The translations under genes were made by a program, and so were the position numbers. Below are positions 43,119 through 48,538 of a DNA stretch of 48,538 bases, piece after piece (the stretch's first letter is position 1; each line of letters starts with the position of its first letter). The stretch covers positions 1 through 48,538 of the forward strand of contig NZ_SCQN01000034.1 in the NCBI RefSeq assembly GCF_004321985.1. The letters run 5' to 3'. Origin of the DNA: Castellaniella sp. GTDB lineage: Bacteria > Pseudomonadota > Gammaproteobacteria > Burkholderiales > Burkholderiaceae_B. The notes beneath the pieces were generated by a model. The model did not search any database, had not been told where the DNA came from, and worked only from the letters and a program-made list of their open reading frames with translations.

Positions 43119-44678
43119 ATGAGACGGAATGCAATCTTGCTCATGGCTGTCTTGACGGGAGTAGCCGCAGCTCCGGCGCAGGCGAAACCGGATGCGGCCA
43201 AGCTAATGGAAGCGACGATTCAGGGTACGCGGGCACAGTTTGCAGCAGGCGCGCTGACGTGTCATGACCTGGTCGAGTTCTATCTTGACCGGATTCATGC
43301 GTACGACCAGAAGGGCGCAGCCATCAACACGATGTTGTATGTCAATCCCGCGGTGTTGAAAGAGGCCGACCGCATGGATGCTGCGCACAAGGCGGGCAGC
43401 AGCCTGCCGCCGTTGTGGTGTGTGCCTGTCGTCCTGAAAGACAATTACGACACAAAGGATATGCCGACCACAGGTGGTTCGAAGTCATTGCAGAAGGCCC
43501 AGCCCGCCAAGGATGCCACTGTCGTGGCACGGTTGCGCAAGGCAGGTGCACTGGTGCTCGGCAAGACGAATCTGTCCGAATTTGCGCTGACGGGTGTCAC
43601 GCGGAGCTCGCTGGGTGGCCAGACGAAGAATCCCTATGATCTGACGCGCACACCGGGCGGGTCTTCTGGCGGGACAGGCGCTGCACTCGCGGCCAATTTT
43701 GCGCTGGCGGGCACGGGCAGCGACACGGTCAACTCCGTTCGGTCGCCGGCTTCTGCCAATAGCGTGGTGGGTTTCCGCGCGACGAATGGGCTGGTTAGCC
43801 GTGCCGGGATTATTCCGGTATCGGCGACGCAGGATTCCGCAGGCCCTCTTGCCCGTACGGTTAGCGACGTGGCGATCATGTTGCAAGTGATGGCTGGATA
43901 CGATCCGGAGGACCCCAAGACTGGCCTGGCAGTCGGCCATGTCGCACCGTCCTATGTCAGCGCACTGAAGCCGGATGGGCTGAAGAATCTGCGTGTTGGT
44001 GTCCTGAAGACGCTGTTCGGAAACGAGGAGAAAAATCGGCCCGTCAACAAGGTCATGGCGCACGCCATCGACATCATGAAGCAGCAAGGGGCCGTTGTTG
44101 TCGAAGTCGAAAACCCGAAGTTCTTTACCGACATGCTGGGCAAGACAGATGATGTGCAGAAGTTCGAGTACCAGCAACTGCTCAATGGTTATCTTGCGGG
44201 CCAAGGCGATCATGTTCCCGTGCATACCTTGCAGGAGGTTCTGGCGTCCGGAGGCTATGACAAGCAGACACTGCAGAGCTTTCTGCTCGATGCTGAAAAT
44301 CATGGCATGAACGAACCGGAGTACTGGAAGCGCATCACCAACATCCGGGACCTGCGGATTGAACTGGCGAACTTCATGGCCAAGAACCAGCTGGACGTCT
44401 TGGTATTCCCGGAACAGCGGGAGCTGGTTGCGGAGATCAGTACGCTCAATCAGCCCGCCCGGAACGGGCACCTTGCGGCGTTGACCGGATTCCCTGAAAT
44501 TACCCTTCCGGCAGGTTTTTCAGCCCCCACACAGGCTGCCCCGCTCGGGGTCCCGGTAGGATTGTCGATCCTGGGCCGGCCATGGTCCGAGTTCACGCTG
44601 CTGCATGCGGCCTACAGCTTCGAGCAGGCTGCGAACGCGAGAAAACCGCCTCGGTCCACACCACCGTTATCGGAGTGA
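43119..44678 (+). CDS. Secreted amidase (amidase signature family)
   Basis: This 519-residue enzyme has a Sec signal (residues 1-22, AQA at the cleavage site), unusual for an otherwise cytosolic family. The Ser-cis-Ser-Lys triad is complete: Lys107 in VVLKDNYD, Ser182 in GGSSGG and Ser206 in SDTVNSVRSPAS. Spacings of 99 and 24 equal those in fatty acid amide hydrolase. The usual GGS before the nucleophile is changed to VNS. It would hydrolyse an amide in the periplasm. A strong GGAGGAG precedes the ATG. Substrate unknown; it converges with the GntR gene. Confidence 0.9.
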   Translation: MRRNAILLMAVLTGVAAAPAQAKPDAAKLMEATIQGTRAQFAAGALTCHDLVEFYLDRIHAYDQKGAAINTMLYVNPAVLKEADRMDAAHKAGSSLPPLWCVPVVLKDNYDTKDMPTTGGSKSLQKAQPAKDATVVARLRKAGALVLGKTNLSEFALTGVTRSSLGGQTKNPYDLTRTPGGSSGGTGAALAANFALAGTGSDTVNSVRSPASANSVVGFRATNGLVSRAGIIPVSATQDSAGPLARTVSDVAIMLQVMAGYDPEDPKTGLAVGHVAPSYVSALKPDGLKNLRVGVLKTLFGNEEKNRPVNKVMAHAIDIMKQQGAVVVEVENPKFFTDMLGKTDDVQKFEYQQLLNGYLAGQGDHVPVHTLQEVLASGGYDKQTLQSFLLDAENHGMNEPEYWKRITNIRDLRIELANFMAKNQLDVLVFPEQRELVAEISTLNQPARNGHLAALTGFPEITLPAGFSAPTQAAPLGVPVGLSILGRPWSEFTLLHAAYSFEQAANARKPPRSTPPLSE

Positions 44679-44682
44679 AATC

Positions 44683-44713
44683 CGGCCCGTTTGCGATTCT
44701 GCGAAACGGGCCG
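44683..44713. terminator. Hairpin between convergent amidase and GntR genes
   Basis: CGGCCCGTTT at 44683-44692 pairs perfectly with AAACGGGCCG at 44704-44713 around an 11-base loop. It lies five bases after the amidase stop and directly beyond the GntR stop (44716, minus). No T-run is seen; it is a probable bidirectional terminator. Confidence 0.65.
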
Positions 44714-44715
44714 TG

Positions 44716-45456
44716 TCAGTCCTGTGTGAACAGTGCCTCGAGATCCACCTCGGTATCGACCGGATCCAATGCCAGGCTTTCCTGGATATGGTCGAGATGG
44801 CGCACGATCAGTTCGACGGCGGATTTCTCGTCTTTTTCGGTGATGGCGTGGACGATGCATGCGTGTTCGTCCGCCCGGCAACTAAGCGTGGTGGATGCGC
44901 TATAGAGGCTGATGATCAGGCAGGTCTGGGTCGAGAGCTCGCGGGTCGTGCGCAGCAGCGCCGAGTTCTCGACGAGTTCGGCCAGCAGGACGTGGAATTC
45001 GCCGGACAGCCGGATGATGCTGGGCTGATCGTGCCGCCGGCGGGCTTCCTCTTCGCGTGCCAGATGCTGCTGCAACTGCGTCTTCGTTCGGTCGGTCAGC
45101 GTGGTGATCAATTTGCGAACTGTGAATGGCTCGATCAGGCGGCGTGCCTCGAAAACGTCTCTGGCGTCCTGAACGGTCGGCTTGGCTACGTAGGCGCCCT
45201 GGTGCGGCACCAGTTCGACCACCAGGTCGTGCGCCAGACGCGCCAGCACCTCGCGGATGCGGGCCCGGTTGACGGAAAAGATGGTCGCCAGACGCCCTTC
45301 GGCCAGCTTGGTCCCCGGCGGAATGCGGTGTTCGAGAATGGCCGTGTACAGCTTGTCCGCGATCTCGGAAGGACCGAGGTCGCGTGGTTTGTGCGGTGTG
45401 CGCGCTGGCACGTCGTCGGTGGTGTTGTCTGACGCTTTCAGTTGCATGTCCAGCAT
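44716..45456 (-). CDS. GntR-family regulator, FCD subfamily (last gene of the MFS operon)
   Basis: This 246-residue protein has a winged helix at about residues 30-92 (LAEGRLATIFSVNRARIREV, then HQGAYVA) and an FCD domain with SGEFHVLLAEL and DEHACIVHAI as the probable ligand/metal segments. It is downstream of the MFS, AMDase-like and racemase-like genes on the same strand and 62 bases from the last of them, so it is probably co-transcribed and controls their promoter near 48450. ATG 45456 or 45447 could be the start. Confidence 0.88.
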   Translation of the reverse strand: MLDMQLKASDNTTDDVPARTPHKPRDLGPSEIADKLYTAILEHRIPPGTKLAEGRLATIFSVNRARIREVLARLAHDLVVELVPHQGAYVAKPTVQDARDVFEARRLIEPFTVRKLITTLTDRTKTQLQQHLAREEEARRRHDQPSIIRLSGEFHVLLAELVENSALLRTTRELSTQTCLIISLYSASTTLSCRADEHACIVHAITEKDEKSAVELIVRHLDHIQESLALDPVDTEVDLEALFTQD

Positions 45457-45518
45457 TTTAGCAGCGCGAGATGGTTCTCATGGCGTTCGGCGAACGTGTT
45501 CTGCGTGATCCGGCGGCC

Positions 45519-46265
45519 TCAGCTGCGGCGGGCCAGCAGGTCGGCCAGCGCAGTGGGCAGGCCGGTGTTCGGTTTGATGGGCGGCCGGGCGAAGCTGCCT
45601 TCGACGGCGCCCGTTGGGGCGAGCTTGGCCAGGGTCTCGGCGTGGCAGACGGCGCTCGAGACGCCGTCCACCACAGGGACCGGCAGCCGGTCCTTGACCC
45701 GGCGGGCCAGCCCGGCCAGCGGGGCACCAGCCAGAATGATGACGTCGGCATGATCGTGCGTCACAGCTTCCTGGCACAGTGCGACCAGTTTTTCGGCGTG
45801 GTCATCCTGGACGGTCCCTATGTCGCGCAGTGGATCCTGAAGGTTTCGGATGCTGGCCAGACGCGACGACAGGCCATTGCGTTCCACATTCTCCCGATAC
45901 CAGGACGTGATCCGTGACGAGATGGCGATGATGGAGAAGCGCTGGCCGAGCATGCTGGCCGTCATCAGTGCGGCCTCGGTCAGGCCCACGACCGGGATGT
46001 CCATGGCCTCTCGCAACCCTGTGATGCCGGGGTCCCCAAAAGCCGCCACGATCATCGCGTCGTGGTTTGACGCGTGTTCGGCCGCCAGCAGTGCGGTGGC
46101 GTAGCCGGCAATCAGGGATTCGAAACGCGTCTCGATGTAGGCGACACCGAGTTGTGCCGTCAGCGTCGTGATTTGCGTATCCGGCGCGGCGACACGGCGG
46201 GCTTCAGCGTCGATCAGGTCGCTGACGCTGGTGGATGTGTTTGGGTTGATGATCAGTAGCCGCAT
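45519..46265 (-). CDS. Asp/Glu/hydantoin racemase-fold protein lacking both catalytic cysteines
   Basis: This 248-residue protein of the Asp/Glu racemase superfamily, hydantoin-racemase branch, has LLIINPNTSTSVSDLI at the N-terminus and AAFGDPGI, VVGLTEAAL and FSIIAISSR further on. Hydantoin racemases use two cysteines, in ACFGDPG (about 76) and GCAGMA (about 181). Here these are Ala75 and Ala181 (LAGAPLAG), so two-base racemisation is ruled out if the alignment holds. It might bind rather than racemise, or use another chemistry. It lies between the AMDase-like gene (46 bases) and the GntR gene. Confidence 0.85.
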   Translation of the reverse strand: MRLLIINPNTSTSVSDLIDAEARRVAAPDTQITTLTAQLGVAYIETRFESLIAGYATALLAAEHASNHDAMIVAAFGDPGITGLREAMDIPVVGLTEAALMTASMLGQRFSIIAISSRITSWYRENVERNGLSSRLASIRNLQDPLRDIGTVQDDHAEKLVALCQEAVTHDHADVIILAGAPLAGLARRVKDRLPVPVVDGVSSAVCHAETLAKLAPTGAVEGSFARPPIKPNTGLPTALADLLARRS

Positions 46266-46311
46266 GGTGGGATCCTGTGGATGTGTGGTTTGGGCGTTTG
46301 GCCTGGGGCGG

Positions 46312-47031
46312 TCAGTCGAACAGTTTCCCCCAGCCCTTGACGGTTCCAGGTGGGAATCCCATCATCTGCAGCGCCTTCCAGACAACCACCGAGACAGAAT
46401 CGTAGATGGGGATGCCGGTTTCGCGCTCCAGCGCGTCGGCCAGATGCGCGGCGCGCAGGTTCGTGCACATCACGGTCATGGCGTCCGGGCGGGATTGGGC
46501 GACGGTTCGCAGCAGTTGCGCCAGCGTGTCCGGTTCCACGAGCCCGAATTCGTGATTGACTGTCAACCCCAGGTGCGCCTCTTGTGAGCAGTCGATCCCC
46601 ATCGCCCGATAGTTGCCGATGATGCGCCGTTGCACCTCTTCGATATAGGGTGATACGAGTCCCAGTTTGCGGACGCCGGCGCGCTGCAGCAGTTCGTTCA
46701 GGGCCAGGACCGAGGTGGTCGCGGGGATGCCCGTTTCCCGTTCGATGGCGCGGCACAGCGCGATGTCTTGTTCGACGCCCAGCCAGCTTGCGGCCGTCCC
46801 GCTCCAGCAGATGACGCCGACTTTGGCGTCAGCCAGCAGGCGTGCCGCTTGCAGGATGGTGTTGATATCGAATTGGCCCACCGACTGCTGGCGCATGGAG
46901 ATCTCCGTCACCGTAAAGCGCGAGAAGTGGGCCGATACACCGGGGACTCCGGCCACGATCGCGCTGGTCAGCGGCTCCAGTGCCGTGTTCGAAGACGGGG
47001 TCAGCACCCCGATGAATTTTCTGGCTGTCAT
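46312..47031 (-). CDS. Maleate isomerase / arylmalonate decarboxylase family enzyme, Gly/Cys type
   Basis: This 239-residue protein (AMDase of Bordetella has 240) has Asn15 in PSSNT, Gly78-Thr79 in ICWSGTAAS, Tyr129 in SPYIEEV and Cys189 in VMCTNLR. In maleate isomerase the position of Gly78 is a cysteine; in arylmalonate decarboxylase it is Gly74, followed by Thr and paired with a single Cys188. The C-terminal WGKLFD also resembles AMDase. It therefore looks like a single-cysteine enzyme that may decarboxylate a substituted malonate, though PSSNT is the isomerase form (inference). It starts 10 bases after the MFS stop. Confidence 0.82.
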   Translation of the reverse strand: MTARKFIGVLTPSSNTALEPLTSAIVAGVPGVSAHFSRFTVTEISMRQQSVGQFDINTILQAARLLADAKVGVICWSGTAASWLGVEQDIALCRAIERETGIPATTSVLALNELLQRAGVRKLGLVSPYIEEVQRRIIGNYRAMGIDCSQEAHLGLTVNHEFGLVEPDTLAQLLRTVAQSRPDAMTVMCTNLRAAHLADALERETGIPIYDSVSVVVWKALQMMGFPPGTVKGWGKLFD

Positions 47032-47041
47032 GCCTGGCCTC

Positions 47042-48358
47042 TCAGATGGGGATCTTCTTGTCGTAGTCGATCAGCATCGTCGAGGTGATGAGGAGCCCGA
47101 TGCCGGCGCCGGTGAACATCATCAGCGCGTAGAAGTATGAACCAGTGTTCTGAACGATCAGGCCAACGATGATGGGCACCCCGATCCCGGCGAAGTTGCC
47201 GCCGAGGTTCATGAAACCGCCCAGGAAACCGACCCGCTTCCGGGTGCCGATGATGGATGGGATTGCCCAGAAGACTCCGCACCAGCGCAGGAAGAACAGC
47301 GTGGCCGACAACAGGGCGACGACGGCGATGGGGTTTTTCACTTCAGACACGCTGAAGATGGCGATTGTCGCGAGGATGGATGCGATCCCGAACAGGGTCC
47401 GCAGGACCCGTCCCTGGCGGGCGCCGGCGCTGATCCATTTGTCGGCGATCCAGCCGCCTACGAGTTCGCCGATGAAGCCGGCAAAGAACATGATGAAGAC
47501 CGCCCCACCCATTTCCTTGATGTTGAAGCCATGTACTGCGGCCAGGTAATTGGGCATCCAGGTCAGCAGCCCATAAAAGAGGGTGTTGAAGAACATCCAG
47601 CCGAAAAACATCCCCCACACAGACCGGTAGCCCAGGAACTGGATCAGGGTTCCCCTGGATGTGTCCGGTTCCAGGGCTGCGTCGGCGGCGTGGGCGGATT
47701 CAATGTATTCGGCTTCCGCATCATTGACAGCCGGGTGCTGCCGCGGGTGATCGCGGATGACGCGCCAGGCCAGCCAGCCCGCGAACATCGTCCCGACGCC
47801 GGCCACGATGAAGGCGATTCGCCAGGACCCGAACCAGGCAATCAGCCCGGAAATCACCAGGGCGCCCAGGGCGGAGCCCAGTGGCGCGCCGCCATCGAGC
47901 AGCGTGGCACCGCGCCCGCGTTCGGTCTGCGTCATCCAGATGCCGTTGAGCTTGCCGCCGGCCGGGTAGATGGGCGCTTCGGCGGCACCCAGCCCCAGAC
48001 GTGTGGCAGCCAGGCCGACCCAGCCGGTGCAGACGCTGGCGATGGCCTGGAACAGACCCCATCCGATCGTCGCGCCGACGATCGTTTTCCGGGGGCCGAA
48101 TCGGTCGGCCAGCATGCCGCCGGGGATCTGCATGAAAGCGTAGGTCCAGAAGAACGAGCTCAGGAGTATCCCCTGGGTGGCGGGTCCGATGTCGAAGTCC
48201 TTGCCGATCAGGGGCATCGCCACCGAGATGGAGGCACGGTCGATGTAGTTGATGGAAATCAGCAGAAGCATCAGCAGAAAGATGCGCCATCGAACGCGCG
48301 TCGGCTCGGCGGCGTCAGAGAGTGCGAGTGCGGGCATCGCAGTTGCGGCTTTGTTCAT
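47042..48358 (-). CDS. MFS transporter, anion:cation symporter (ACS) type
   Basis: This 438-residue protein has twelve membrane segments in two halves with a hydrophilic loop near residue 205-235. The ACS-type signature NYIDRASISVAMP follows the first segment, and GGMLADRFGPRK is motif A. Relatives take up sugar acids, phthalate or other organic anions. GGAG six bases upstream favours the ATG at 48358 over 48373. First gene of the operon with the AMDase-like, racemase-like and GntR genes, so it probably imports their substrate. Confidence 0.92.
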   Translation of the reverse strand: MNKAATAMPALALSDAAEPTRVRWRIFLLMLLLISINYIDRASISVAMPLIGKDFDIGPATQGILLSSFFWTYAFMQIPGGMLADRFGPRKTIVGATIGWGLFQAIASVCTGWVGLAATRLGLGAAEAPIYPAGGKLNGIWMTQTERGRGATLLDGGAPLGSALGALVISGLIAWFGSWRIAFIVAGVGTMFAGWLAWRVIRDHPRQHPAVNDAEAEYIESAHAADAALEPDTSRGTLIQFLGYRSVWGMFFGWMFFNTLFYGLLTWMPNYLAAVHGFNIKEMGGAVFIMFFAGFIGELVGGWIADKWISAGARQGRVLRTLFGIASILATIAIFSVSEVKNPIAVVALLSATLFFLRWCGVFWAIPSIIGTRKRVGFLGGFMNLGGNFAGIGVPIIVGLIVQNTGSYFYALMMFTGAGIGLLITSTMLIDYDKKIPI

Positions 48359-48440
48359 GGTTGTCTCCGTCATATGAGCCCGGGTGGGCGCTTATCTTTG
48401 ACGAGCCTATGCTACCTTCCTGGTGAGGGTGTCAGAATTA

Positions 48441-48471
48441 GTGTTTACACTAGTGTCAACAATATTGTTGA
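48441..48471. promoter_or_regulatory. Palindrome cluster in the MFS operon promoter
   Basis: Three abutting symmetric elements: GTGTTTACAC (48441-48450), ACACTAGTGT (48447-48456, perfect) and TCAACAATATTGTTGA (48456-48471, perfect 16 bp). On the minus strand TTGACA (48459-48454) is a perfect -35 and overlaps the 16-bp palindrome. This strongly resembles a repressor site, most likely for the GntR protein encoded at the end of the operon. The remaining bases to 48538 hold no gene I can support. Confidence 0.65.
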
Positions 48472-48538
48472 GAAAATATGATTTCATTCATGAGTTGCCT
48501 GGAGCCGGCCTCGGCGTGATCGAGAGCCAAGAATGGAG

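Overview
The window is GC-rich, densely packed bacterial chromosome with Shine-Dalgarno-led operons and no rRNA, tRNA, CRISPR array, insertion sequence or phage gene that I can see. The gene set (tripartite tricarboxylate transporters with a Bug-type TctC receptor, several FCD-type GntR regulators, CaiB-type CoA-transferases, an M81/MlrC peptidase, malate synthase G) suggests a metabolically versatile betaproteobacterium of the Alcaligenaceae (Bordetella/Achromobacter/Pusillimonas-like). That placement is inference from gene content, not from a marker gene.

Layout. (1) 1-3053: the 3' part of a LysR regulator, a MOSC protein, dinB, and a 26-codon remnant of a short-chain dehydrogenase whose stop overlaps the dinB start. 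(2) 3075-15140: a MocR regulator diverges from an omega-amino acid transaminase, CoA-acylating (methyl)malonate-semialdehyde dehydrogenase, a complete Liv-type ABC importer, an M20 amidohydrolase with beta-ureidopropionase-like motifs and an M81 (MlrC-type) peptidase. Together they can be read as uptake and breakdown of N-carbamoyl-beta-alanine or a related beta-amino compound to acetyl-CoA or propionyl-CoA. (3) 15235-16231: ohrR-ohr peroxide defence. (4) 16430-26349: an orphan FAD flavoprotein, a DapA-like protein, a GntR regulator, a crotonase, a CoA-transferase and a three-gene ABC importer. Two 12-bp-identical promoter elements link the ends of this set, which looks like an uncharacterised organic-acid pathway. 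(5) 26434-28948: a small ABM-domain protein, eamA exporter and an ArgD-type aminotransferase. (6) 29005-42217: glyoxylate-centred block. Malate synthase G and a GntR regulator lie on the minus strand. A probable plus-strand operon of about 10 kb holds a fused FAD/Fe-S 2-hydroxyacid dehydrogenase, a GlcG-like protein, a glyoxylate aminotransferase, TctC-B-A, a crotonase lacking one catalytic Glu, and a CoA-transferase. (7) 42270-48538: a TerC-type membrane protein, a secreted amidase and a minus-strand operon MFS transporter - AMDase-like enzyme - cysteine-less Asp/Glu-racemase-fold protein - GntR.

The most unusual points are: an Asp/Glu-racemase-superfamily pair in one operon, of which one has the Gly/Cys arrangement of arylmalonate decarboxylase and the other has lost both catalytic cysteines; a TTTTG-N4-CAAAA operator pair flanking the GntR gene of the glyoxylate block; the shared TCGTAAAAAAGT element of the FAD/crotonase block; a double MocR direct repeat; and the SDR remnant that marks a recombination scar. 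Residue-level statements come from direct reading of the translations. Family comparisons are from memory of well-known members, without alignment software.
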